Source of the DNA: Ciona savignyi
Lineage: Eukaryota > Chordata > Ascidiacea > Phlebobranchia > Cionidae
Reading direction: 5' to 3'
Assembly: GCA_000149265.1 (NCBI GenBank)
Contig: CH002902.1
Span: 310,543 to 374,542, forward strand
Length of the DNA: 64,000 bases
Shown here: positions 29,628 to 41,005 of the stretch, one piece after another
Layout: the number at the start of each line of letters is the position of its first letter
How positions within the stretch are numbered: the first letter of the stretch is position 1
Position numbers and translations under genes: made by a program
Notes under the pieces: generated by a model
The model's input: only the letters and a program-made list of their open reading frames with translations
The model's database searches: none
What the model was told of the DNA's origin: nothing

Positions 29628-32600
29628 TCAAATAAAAAAAAACGATGAAATAAGTACTGATTGCAGTGGCTTGACGAGGACGACAATTATAATGACAGCT
29701 GGTATGATCGCAAGGAAAGCAAGGTACACCAGATCACTATAAGAAAGTATATTGTAATGTTACTCTTAACAGAATTGCGTTATTTTTAGGACGTTAAAAA
29801 GCGAATCATTTAAGGCATTTTAATTTTAAGCGCCCCATTTTTGCTAACGCATGTTAACGCAAAATACGCTTACCTGTTATCACTTCAAGTTTAGCTACAG
29901 TGGCAACGTTGGGAAATGCTGGCGGAAATTTGGTGATGACACTAACGCTGTAAATTGATGTAGACAAAATATTTTTAAATTTGAATACTACTGGTGCATG
30001 ATTCGTCTTACCTGCTTGTAGCAGTTGTGGGTGCAACTGTCGTAGAAGGACTGCATACCCCGGTTGGCACAGCGTTAAAAGGGTAGGGGTCACATGTCTC
30101 ACAGGTTCCAGGGAAAGCTGTACCCGACGCAATGTTAGAAGTGAGGTTAGCACCTGAAATATATTTTAAACTAGTATTCTGTCGTGTTCCAGTGTTGATT
30201 TAGTAACCGTTATATGTACAACACACGGATAAATTAAATAACATAAGGATTTTACCGTTATATTCTGGTACATGCTGGTAACTTTGATGAGTAAAACATG
30301 CATCATATAGCAAACAATCATCTTTTTAAATCACCTGGGTTAACAATATCCAGAGTTATCATCATTCCGGCATCTTCATGATTGAGAATATGACAATGTA
30401 TAACTACCTCGCCTGTGAATTTGTGAGCCTGAAATCGAATCTGAAAAACGAATATCCATTTGTAGTAGCGAAGAAAATTTAACTGAATCGATTGCAAAGG
30501 CGAAGGAAACCCACCGTGATATTCCCAAGTGGCGGAATAATGATGGCATCTCTAAAATCTCCGATCTCGGCATACCCGAGTGTACCAGCACCACCGGCTG
30601 CTGCTCGAATTTCGTGGCCGAGATATCGCAGTGCGTTGTTCGGAAAACTTTCGTTGGCTTTTTTAGACATATTAGGTGTTAATTTACGAGGAAAAAATAT
30701 AACAAAGTGATGTCTTTTGGAAAAAACAGTCTATTAATTTGGGAGGCTAATAAAGCTCCGTGAAGATTAGATTAAGCACAACATGCAGGATTGATAAAAC
30801 ATACTTGCACCATCTTCGAAAAACTATGTCCCCATTAATCTTATCAGGAGTCCTATGTTTTATTCAGTGTACCTGCGGTGAATCCAGCATGCTGATGTGT
30901 ACATACTTCGCCCGTCTGTGAGTAGAAAACAAGGTCGTTTCCACCGCTCGTGGACACCGGACCAGTGTATGCGTTGTAGCTTATCACCTTGAAAAACAAC
31001 GCCTATTGGGTTAATATATACGTTATGCATGGCGGTCGCAGTATTATGTCAAACCTGAAAATGGTTGATATGGATGTGAATCGGGTGACCCAGGGCTGTA
31101 TCTGTGTTCACAATGAACCACTGTTGGTTCGTCCCAAGTTCCATTTTATACCTGAATGATTTGGTACGGTTGTATACCCACAAAGGGTAAACAAAAAAAT
31201 CAACAACCATTAGACATCTATTCTATGACTTTCTAAAAAGGAAGCTAGCTCACCTGTAATTTGTCGAGCCACTGAATTTCTCTCGGTTAAGATTGGTACC
31301 TGCGCTCGCCTCTACCACAAAATTGCCTTGTACCTGATCTTCCGTTAGACTTTGGAAATCTTGAACAAAACTTTCTCTTGCCGGTAAAGCTGTACCTATG
31401 GTGGTGGTCACTGTGATTACTGTAAGCATAAGAAGCTTGTTGCTGTATCTCTGGAACCCTCCCAGAGAGTTATCATCCTGACGATCTACAACTGAGCGAA
31501 CCTGAAAAAAAAATAATTTAAAAACCAGAACCAAATCATATTAAATTTATTTGAAATGCAAATGCAACTATAATTTCAAATGAAACATTTCAAACGTATC
31601 ACCTCGTAGTTTCCAGCTTGGTTGCACACCACGAGCCAGTCGACTCTTCCGGACGGTATTAGCATTGTCTTTCCCAATCTAGGAACTCTAGCTTGAGTTA
31701 AGTACACACCGTCTATTGCTATTTCCATGAAAGAACAACCAGAAGCTGCGGTTTCTGTCCCATTGTTAGTAATCATGAGCTCTAGGGTTGCGCTTCCTCC
31801 AGCATTTACCATTCTATGAAAGTAAATATTATGTCATAATCTGTTGGTGTTGCATATAAATGAAATACTTCACAGAAGAGAACTTTTGATGAACAGAAGG
31901 CAGCGTCTAATGCCATAGAACAATCGCCTAATGTATTGTATTGCCTAAGGTAATGCACAACATTTAAAGTTTAAGTTCACTCACCGAACTCGCTTTATCT
32001 GCCCGGTAGGTAGTGTAAGTGTTGGCCAAAGTTGTCCATTAGTGGTAAAATAGTCCACTCCGTTAGCGGGGTTGACAAGGTAAGTTTCCAAGTTTTCTCC
32101 TGTACTTGATATTTTGTACTGCGTGTGTCTGAAGTTGTCATTATCTTCAATTTCCTGTTGCAGGTTCGCGTACCCCCGTCCAGCATTATTTATGTACTGC
32201 ATCGTAGGTTGGAAGACGAGCTGGACTTCGTGCTGACAATTGTCCGGACAAGAGACTGCTGCGAGGTGAGCAGGCATTGCTGCCGAACCAGTGGTTGGAT
32301 CTTCCACTATGATCATACCGGCCATACCACCATGGACCTTTGAAAATAACCAATTTGCGAGTAAGTATTTGACTGCTTGTAATTTGTTATATTGTTAATG
32401 AGTGGAATTTGTTTAAAGTGTATATGGAATTTTACACAAGTGATCAAACCCATGGAATTACCGCTTAAGGATTCAAACCAAATGATTTAACCCTTGTGGT
32501 TTTATGATGTTGTTTTTAGCGGTTGGATAGTGAGAATAGGAATAACTTTGCTTTCATGAACCTAAATACAGGACCTTACACCACGTAATATGACGCCATC

Positions 32601-33947
32601 TCACGTTTGGTGATTTTTACGAGTGCACTCTGGTCATTGTTTTAACCGGTGATTTTATTGATGGGTGCAATCCTGAATGACTTAATCAGACAGAAACCTA
32701 AGCCTTAGTTATTTAAGAACAAATAAGCTTATTATAGCTCATTGTCAAAACGGCATTCCTACTTGGAGCATGGTTGATCCATGTAGATGAGGGTGATACC
32801 AGTACGTCCCAGCAGAATGTTCCGGGCAGATCGTATAGTTATAAGTGTACGAAGTACCGGGCTCTATATGGACGAAAACGTTGTCTTGTGGTTCCTATTT
32901 AAATATAATTTAAAAAATAATAAATTGATCTTGAAAGAATCATTACAAAGCATCCGACAAATATAAAACCAAGGTAAAAATTATAGTTTGTATATTTAAC
33001 TATATTTGTAGTAAAAATGTTAAATATACGCTTGATACTTCCAACCGTTATGAGCAGAAGTTGTAATTTCTACTAGATTTCGCACACGCATAACCAAATG
33101 TTTGAATGTAGTAAGCACAAACTGTAAGAATATCTTCTTAATTTTCAACATACTGAAATACCGTCGGTAACCAGACGGCGGACGCAAAGCAATATGTATA
33201 TTTGAAATGTTAAAATTTACAATTTACGACACATGAAGATAAAGTTTATTGGTGTTCCCTAAAAAGATAATTTAAAAGTTGTACTTACGGCACTTCCTAT
33301 ATGAAGTCCGTGAGTGTGAACATTCGTTGAGTTGGGGAACCTTGGTTGGTTGGGCCGTTCCACCTTGTGCGGCAACTGTAGATTATTATTCTGCAAAAAC
33401 AACATGATGAATTCATTCCCACTAAACTTTGATTTTTTCCAAAAAAAGTAATTTTTACACTTACGATTTTAAGAGTGACGGTATCGCCACGCCTGACTCT
33501 CCACGTTGGGCCTGTTAAACTTCCGTTGTATAATCTCCGACGCAGCGTTAGCCATTCAACGGTAACATCAGACACATCGACATCAAGAGTGAAAGATAGA
33601 GAACCACCTGTAGACACGAGTTGTTGTGGCTCCTTGAACGCTGCACCGCCTGTAAAAATAAATTCTTTTCTATATCTGTATTTTTACTTGGTCATATATA
33701 TGTGCCGCGTGTTTAAATTTATTGTATTGTAGGGAAATATAAAGGTTATACATAAGAGACATTTCACTGATTTTAGGTAGCAATTTTACACACAATTACA
33801 TATTTACGCTTTACACCACTTACTGACAGAATACTCACCGACAAATGGACAAGGGTTTGTGTTGCTACACTGCTGTCCACAAACCATGTAAAAACACCAC
33901 CCCAGTATACTGATCACTGTAAAACTTATCCTAAACATCTTCATCAT
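29628..33947 (-). CDS. Multicopper oxidase, membrane-anchored (MCO F)
   Basis: Laccase-like three-cupredoxin oxidase, predicted 683 aa. Exons (minus): 33839-33947, 33465-33649, 33289-33390, 32763-32894, 31985-32337, 31603-31813, 31254-31501, 31055-31151, 30873-30987, 30515-30657, 30335-30440, 30012-30153, 29628-29736; an optional exon is annotated separately at 29874-29947. A signal peptide (about residues 1-24) begins the protein. All four copper motifs are complete: HTHG (123-126), HPHLHG (166-171), HPIHIH (469-474) and HCHILNHEDAGMM (580-592), giving type-1 ligands H469, C581, H586 and axial M591. The last exon encodes a membrane helix (LVYLAFLAIIPAVIIIVV), joined in frame to exon 12. Extracellular oxidation of phenols, amines or metal ions is usual for the family; the substrate here is unknown. 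Close tandem duplicate of MCO G. Confidence 0.88.
29874..29947 (-). other. Candidate frame-shifting cassette exon of MCO F
   Basis: 74 bp with a consensus acceptor (TTTACAG) and donor (CAG|GTAAGC). It lies between exon 12 and the membrane exon of MCO F. It is open in the incoming frame (ending KLEVIT), but its length is not divisible by three. Inclusion shifts the last exon out of the transmembrane frame and ends the protein after about 16 more residues. G has a homologous exon at 36846-36970. Confidence 0.55.
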
Positions 33948-36483
33948 GTCTGATCTATAAAAAGCCCATAACAAAACATGGAAATATTAACCCTATTTTT
34001 AAACTAAAATATAGCGCTCAATTTTTCAGCGTGTATTTCAACTTTGGCAAAGCACAACGCCATAATACCCTTCACAGACCCACGAACATATGAAATGGTT
34101 ATCGTCTCTTCCCATCACTATAAGCTTATATCATATTCCCCCTTCTCTCAGTGAAGAGACGTCATTTTCTATGTAATTAAAACAATGTTGCACCATCATC
34201 ACCTGACGGCTTTTGTTTAGCAGGCTGGCGCAATCCTAAAGGGAACCACACAGATTGTTGTTGATTGTTAAAAGTTTTTATTGATACGATAATGGTGTTC
34301 CTTGGTCATGTCTTTAGTCGTGAGATATCCCTATTAATTTAATGTGATGAAATCTCGTTTGCAGATCTTAGATTTGTATCTCAAAAATAAAATAGCAAGG
34401 CAGAAAATGATTTAAATGTAACAACAAATAACAGGAAATTGGTTAATTTGGTTTACATTTAAAAACAATCGTGAGAGGCAATAAATTATCAGTAAAATGG
34501 GGACTTGTTGCGGCAAAAGTAAAAAAGCAACTTAAAACAGGGAAGTATAAAAACAATTTTTTTACCCTACCACAACAAACATTTAACCCTACATCTCACC
34601 CTAACATAACCTCGGCCTTAAAACTAAACATAAAACGTCATATTTTTTATATTAGTGTTTACCCCCTTTTCGACGTTCGTCTCCCCCCTTCTTTTGGTTT
34701 TACCAAAACATGATGTGGATTTTGGTATCACGGCGTCCTAAACATGAATCAGTCGAACCGAAAGCGAATTTTGGCTTTAGTTTTATGCTGCTGTGCATAT
34801 TCCAATGAAATCAGTGAAAAACAACGTAAGCATGTGTAAAGCTGGAACAACCACAACATATTTTTTTTTTCATGAACAAATTTTATTTTTTAAACGAGTA
34901 CACATAAATACCAATATGTTAATGGAGGGTAAAAACATAAAAAATCAGTTTAAAAATAAACTTCATATGTTTTTTTACCTAAGGATTCAAAACATCTTAA
35001 CGAAATTAATATAAATTGTTTAAAATTACCTAGAACAAATTACAGACTACAACCTTTTACAGAGATCAGTCTAGAATATATTTAGATCTATTTAATGATG
35101 TAGCTGCCATAACACAAACTTTAAAATATTAAATCTTAACATTGTAGTGCAGTAAAATTAATAAAAGTTCACAGTGGTAAAATAGATATCTTGTTCAGAA
35201 AGGTCCCTTTTTAGCATTTTGGTGTTATCGACGATATATCCGCAATGAAAGGAAATATTGTTTAAATTAATTGGGAAGTTAAAGATTTATCTTGACTCAG
35301 AAAAACATTACTAAAATTAAATTAAACAGTATACCCCGGGAAAACAACAACGTATAAATACAATTTTTTATCTAAATATGGCGGTCAATTTTGCAACGTG
35401 TTTTTTAACTTTGGCTAATAAAAAGCCTAGCACAACACTACATTATCCCGATGACGTAAATATACATATAGATTTTGTTGTAACTTAATACACCTATCGA
35501 TGGTGTAATTATTATTTTCGATTTCACCATTCTCTTTGTATCTTTGCGAAACAATTCTTTTATATTATTTTCAGCACACAAGAATTGTCATTTTAAATAG
35601 GTTTTACAAAGGTTCAAAACTGTAGTTAATATAACAATTTCAGCACTTGTTAACTTGTTTTAATTTTTTTTACAGTTTATCCCGTAGTGCAATGATATAA
35701 TTATGCGAAATGTAATAGCCATGTATGTTTCACCACCAGTTGTAATACTCATAGGGTGTTATTGATACGATGCTATGTGGGGGGTTGTTTGGTGACGTAT
35801 TTTATTCTACGAATAGCGGTTGTGGAAATTTAATCGCGGTTGTTAAAAACATTAAAATTTGTTTTTAACTGTGCCTGTAAAGAAGATTATTGTGGTATTC
35901 CGTTAACGATGCTTATTGCTGCATACAGAAAATGTCTTGGAAACGAATAAAGGTTGTAAGTAAGCGAAGGACAACACAAAAAGATAGGAAAGGTAGAATC
36001 TGAAAACAAGAAAAAACTGTAAACCAAATATATGAAAACTATTTCTAACCGAATCGCAACAGTAAATTTAACTCTAGATCTTACTCTAACCTAACTTGTT
36101 AAACGTCATGAAAAAAATAATTTTTAAACAAGTTCATATATAACAACAATATGTAAATCGAGGGTGGAATTGAAAGCTAAAAGTCAGTTTAAAAATAAAC
36201 TTCATACGTCCTTACGATTCCACAAATCGAATATAATGCAACAAGTTTATATAAATTGCCTAAAATTGCCCTAAATAATTACACAGAATATAACCTTTTA
36301 AACATAAGGTAGAATATACGATGAGATCTAGTTTTAAAAGCATCGTCGCCATAAACGTAAAATTTTAAATATTAAATCTTAGCATTTAGTACAGGAACAT
36401 TTATTGATAAGTTCACAGTGGTAAATTTGATGTCTCGCACAGAACTGTATAAATACAGCAACCGTTAGCATTTCCTGATTAGG
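33948..36483. other. MCO F-G intergenic region with relic flanks
   Basis: Contains MCO F's upstream region, then 34915-35225 resembling the 3' flank of MCO G (36150-36480), then 35360-35640 resembling MCO upstream sequence (compare 41050-41230). No MCO exon lies between these two blocks. Downstream, 36150-36483 is the 3' flank of G, with an AATAAA (minus) at 36400-36405. Confidence 0.6.
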
Positions 36484-39301
36484 TCAAATGTCGTAAGCTG
36501 CATTGAGCATTCCAGTAGTACTGTTTGTAGTTGCTGTTTGGCTGCCAGCTGTACCAGCTACTGCTGCTGTTGTCGCGGTTGCTCCAACGGCACCTCCAGC
36601 AGCAACGCTGGAAGACCCGGTAAAGAGAACAACGAGGACGACAATTATAATGACAGCTGGTATGATCGCAAGGAAAGCAAGGTACACCAGATCACTATAA
36701 AAAACGATATAATATTGTTACTTATCAATCGGAAAATTACGTTTTTTAATTCATCTATTTTTGTATGTTAAAAAAAGCGCCCTTAACGGCCTTAATTTAA
36801 AGCGCCACATTTCCGCAAACGCATCGCAAAGAAAATTACGCTTACCTGTTATCACTTCTAGTTTGGCTACAGAGGCAACGTTAGTAGAGCGATTCTCAAG
36901 TTGTGTGGTGGGAAATGTTGAGGGAATTTTGGTGGATAAAGTTGACGGAAATGTGGTGACGTCACTTACGCTTTGGTTAACAGATGCAGAAAAAAATACT
37001 TTTAGAATTTGGATACTACTCATGCATGATTCATCTTACCTGCTTGTATCGGTAATAGGTACGACGGTCGTGTTAGTACTGCATGCCCCGGTTGGCACAG
37101 CGTTAAAAGGGTAGGGGTCACATGTCTCACAGGCTCCAGGAAAAGCTGTACCCGACGCAATGTTGGCAGTGAGGCTCTCTCCTGGAATATATTTTGAATT
37201 CGTAGTATTTTGTCGTGTTCTATATTTTCTCCAGGTACAGCTATACATGTACAACGACCGGATATTTTAAAGAAATTTTAAAGGGATTTTACCACAATTA
37301 GGATCATAGTGGTGTCTTTCAAAAACATTACGAGTAAAATATATAGAGGATAGTCATCGTTTTAAATCACCTGGGTTAACAATATCCACAGTTATCATCA
37401 TTCCGGCATCTTCATGATTGAGAATATGGCAATGTATAACTACCTCGCCCGTGAATTTGTGAGCCTGAAATCGAATCTAAAAAACAAATGTCCGTTTGTA
37501 CATTTTGAATTAATTGCAAAAGCAAAGAAACCCACCGTGATATTCCCAAGAGGCGGAATTATGATGGCATCTCTAAAATCTCCGATCTCGGCATACCCGA
37601 GTGTGCCTGCACCACCAGCTGCTGCTCGAATTTCGTGGCCGAGATATCGCAGTGCGTTGTTCGGAACGCCGCCGTTGGCTTTTATAAACAAAATGGATTT
37701 TTAAATTCCGGGTACGAAAAAAGATTATGTTTTTAGATAAGAGTAATAATCGATTTAGTTTACGAGACTTTCTATGATAATCTACTAGAATATAAAAACT
37801 GGGTCACTGTTAATGTTGTCAGGGCAAGTATTATTATGCAGTGTACCTGCGGTGAATCCAGCATGCTGATGTGCACACACTTGGCCTGTCTGTGAGTAGA
37901 ACACAAGGTTGTTTCCACCTCCCCCGGACACCGGACCAGTGTATGCGTTGTAACTTATCACCTTAAAACACAACGCCCAATTTAGCATAATATTGACACG
38001 TTATGCATGGCGGTCGAAGTTTTATGTCAAACCTGAAAATGGTTGATGTGGATGTGAATGGGGTGACCCAGGGCTGTATCTGTGTTCACAATGAACCACT
38101 GTTGGTTCGTCCCAAGTTCCATTTTATACCTAAATTTTAAAAGTTACATGACAACCAAAGGTAAACCAAATAAGTGTTAATTTTACGATATTTATAAAAG
38201 GAAGCCAGCACACCTGTAATTTGTCGGGCCACTGAATTTCTCTCGGTTAAGATTGGTACCTGCGCTCGCCTCTATCACAAAATTGCCTTGCACTTGATCT
38301 TCCGTGAGACTTCGAAAATCTTGAACGAAACTTTCTCTCGCCGGTAAAGCTGTACCTATGGTGGTGGTCGCTGTGTTACCAGTTACTGTGAGCATGAGCA
38401 GCTTGTTGCTGTATCTTTGGAAACCTCCCAATGAGTTAGAATCTTGAGGATCCACAACTGACCGAACCTGCCAATAGAACAAATGTAAAACCAAAACAAA
38501 ATCTAATAAAATTAAATTGCAGTGGAAATGCCCAAATGGAACATTTGAAAAAAAACTTCTTACCTCGTAGTTTCCAGCTTGGTTGCACACCACGAGCCAG
38601 TCGACTTTGCCGGACGGTATTATCAATGTCTTTCCCAATCTAGGAACTCTAGCTTGAGTTAAGTACACACCGTCTATTGCTATTTCCATAAAAGAGCAAC
38701 CAGTAGCCGCGGTCTCAACTCCACTGTTAGTAATCATCAACTCTAGGTTTGCGCTTCCTCCAGCATTTACCATTCTAAGATAGTAAATAGTATGTCCTAA
38801 TGCTGTTGGTGTTGCATATAAATGAAATATTTCAAAGGAATTAATTTTCGAAGCACATAAGGCACCGCCTATACTGTCTGATGGCATACAACTTTTGGTA
38901 CAAGTTTACCCACCGAAATCGCTTTATCTGCCCGGTCGGTAGTGTGAGCGTTGGCCAAAGTTGTCCGTTGGTGGTAAAATAATCCACTCCATTGGCGCGA
39001 TTGACAAGATAGGTTTCCAAGTCTTGTCCTGTAGCTGATACGATGTACTGAGTGTGTCTGAAGTTGTCACTGTCTTCAATTTCCTGTTGTATGTTTGCGT
39101 ACCCCCGTCCAGCATTATTTATGTACTGCATCGTAGGTTGGAAGACGAGCTGGACTTCGTGCTGACAATTGTCCGGACAAGAGACTGCTGCGAGGTGAGC
39201 AGGCATTGCAGCCGAACCAGTGGTCGGATCTTCCACTATGATCATACCGGCCATACCACCATGGACCTTTGAACATACGCTTTGTAAGAACTCAATTGCT
39301 C

Positions 39302-39345
<44 letters not shown>

Positions 39346-41005
39346 GGATATTGTATTTTGGATTTGGGTTTGGATTAAATCATATACGGAATTTCACCAA
39401 TGAGATTAAACCCAAGTCAGTCAAGCTAAAAGATTCAAACCTAATGATTTAACCCTTGTGGTTTTATTTTGCTGTTATTTTAAGTCAGGATACTCTCTTG
39501 ATTATTTGTCTGCAGGTTTGCGGACATTTATATTAACCGTGTCCTGCAACTAACTATAAGTCATATTAATACATAATATGGCGCCACCTTTTAATAAAGG
39601 CCGGGTTTATGTGACTTAGCAGAAACCGTACAATACTACTAATACACTATACAATCGGCAACATGTTGGGGGCGCGAGGTAATCTGATGATTGCCGGTGT
39701 GTTAACGCATCCTACGTTTTCCCTTTTACAAAGATATTCCATGACGTTTAATTCCGTTGTTTATTGTGAATTTCAACCAATGTGGATTCAGTGTTTTAAC
39801 CTGTAATTTATATTTGTTGTATTCAACCCTAAATGGGTTTAATCCCGTAAAAACATAAGTATTGGAAATAAGAATATATGTGAGCTTAATATATAGCTCA
39901 GTAAAAGGATATCAAATTGATATTCGTACTTGGAGCATGGTTGATCCGTGCAAATGAGGGTGGTACCAGTACGTCCCAGCAGGATTTTCCGGACATATCG
40001 TATACACATAAGTGTACGAAGTACCTGGCTCTATGTGGACGAACACGTTGTCTTGTGGTTCCTATTTAAATTAATTTGAACAATCACATGAGCTTGAAAA
40101 ACTATTATTACAAATACTTATTTGCAAATGCAACCTGTAAACATGGAACCAAATTTAAAAAAAACACTAAAGTGACTAAAGAGGTGACATCTATAATGTT
40201 TACTTGCCCGTAGAGCTGCCCCGATAAACCGTTAGTATGAACGTTTCGAAGCCAATCATGACTTATATTTTGTGTTCTCCAACATGACTATTTTCAAATT
40301 ACGATTTTCCGCATTTTGAAATAAAGTGTAGTGTTCCATACTATAAAAATAGAATAGCAGTATTTGTACTTACGGCACTTCCTATATGAAGGCCGTGAGT
40401 GTGAACATTCGTTGAGTTGGGGAACCTTGGTTGGTTGGGCCGTTCCACTTTGTGCGGCAACTGTAGATTATTATTCTGCAAAAACAACAGGGATTAATCC
40501 ATCCCCCCACTAAACTTTGATTTTTTTCCAAAAAAAAGTAATTTTTACACTTACGATTTTAAGAGTGACAGTATCGCCACGCCTGACTCTCCACGTTGGG
40601 CCGGTTAAACTTCCGTTGTATAATCGCCGATGTAGCGTAAGCCATTCAACGTTAACATCAGACACATCGACATCAAGAGTGAAAGATAGAGAACCACCTG
40701 TAGACACGAGTTGCTGTGGCTCCGTGAACGCTGCACCGCCTATAAAAATAAATCCTTTTTATACCTGTCTTTTGTACATATTTATGTGGTGTGCTTAAAT
40801 TGGGATTGTCCCCGATTTCACTACATATTGGGTACTGATTATGGATAACAAACTTATACGCACAATTACACTTTTACGCTTTACAGTACTTACTGAAAGT
40901 ATACTTACCGACAAATGCACATGGGCTTGTGTGGCTGCACACCTGTCCACGTACTGTAAGACACCACCCCACAACACTGATTACTAATAAACACAATCTA
41001 AACAT
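36484..41005 (-). CDS. Multicopper oxidase, membrane-anchored (MCO G)
   Basis: Predicted 715 aa, paralogue of MCO F with the same exon plan (minus): 40909-41005, 40555-40739, 40374-40475, 39930-40061, 38914-39266, 38564-38774, 38214-38467, 38033-38129, 37847-37961, 37536-37678, 37371-37476, 37040-37181, 36484-36694; optional exon at 36846-36970. Signal peptide, then HTHG, HPHLHG, HPIHxH and HCHILNHEDAGMM with type-1 Cys about 579, His 584 and Met 589. The final exon gives the same membrane helix as F but a longer, Ala/Gly/Thr-rich tail ending NAAYDI. Many exon and intron stretches are nearly identical to F, so the duplication is recent or is homogenised by conversion. A short upstream ATG frame overlaps the start. 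Confidence 0.88.
36846..36970 (-). other. Candidate frame-shifting cassette exon of MCO G
   Basis: 125 bp, homologous to 29874-29947 in MCO F and longer by 51 bp (17 codons). It has an AG acceptor and CAG|GTAAGC donor, and encodes a Thr/Pro-rich segment ending KLEVIT. Including it removes the membrane helix by frameshift; skipping it joins exon 12 in frame to the helix. Confidence 0.55.
39301..39338. repeat. (AT)n microsatellite
   Basis: TATATA run with one interruption in intron 4 of MCO G. Confidence 0.9.
39655..39745 (+). repeat. SINE family 1 fragment
   Basis: 3' part of the element (GGGCGCGAGGTAATCTGATG...GTGTGTTAA) in intron 4 of MCO G. Confidence 0.5.

Noticed and set aside
29874..29947. 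Treating this exon as constitutive in MCO F
   Set aside because: It would put the transmembrane exon out of frame; skipping gives a clean in-frame helix, so it is listed as optional.
36503..36771. Plus-strand frames rich in Cys/Ala over the end of MCO G
   Set aside because: Antisense shadows of the Ala/Gly/Thr-rich tail exon of MCO G.
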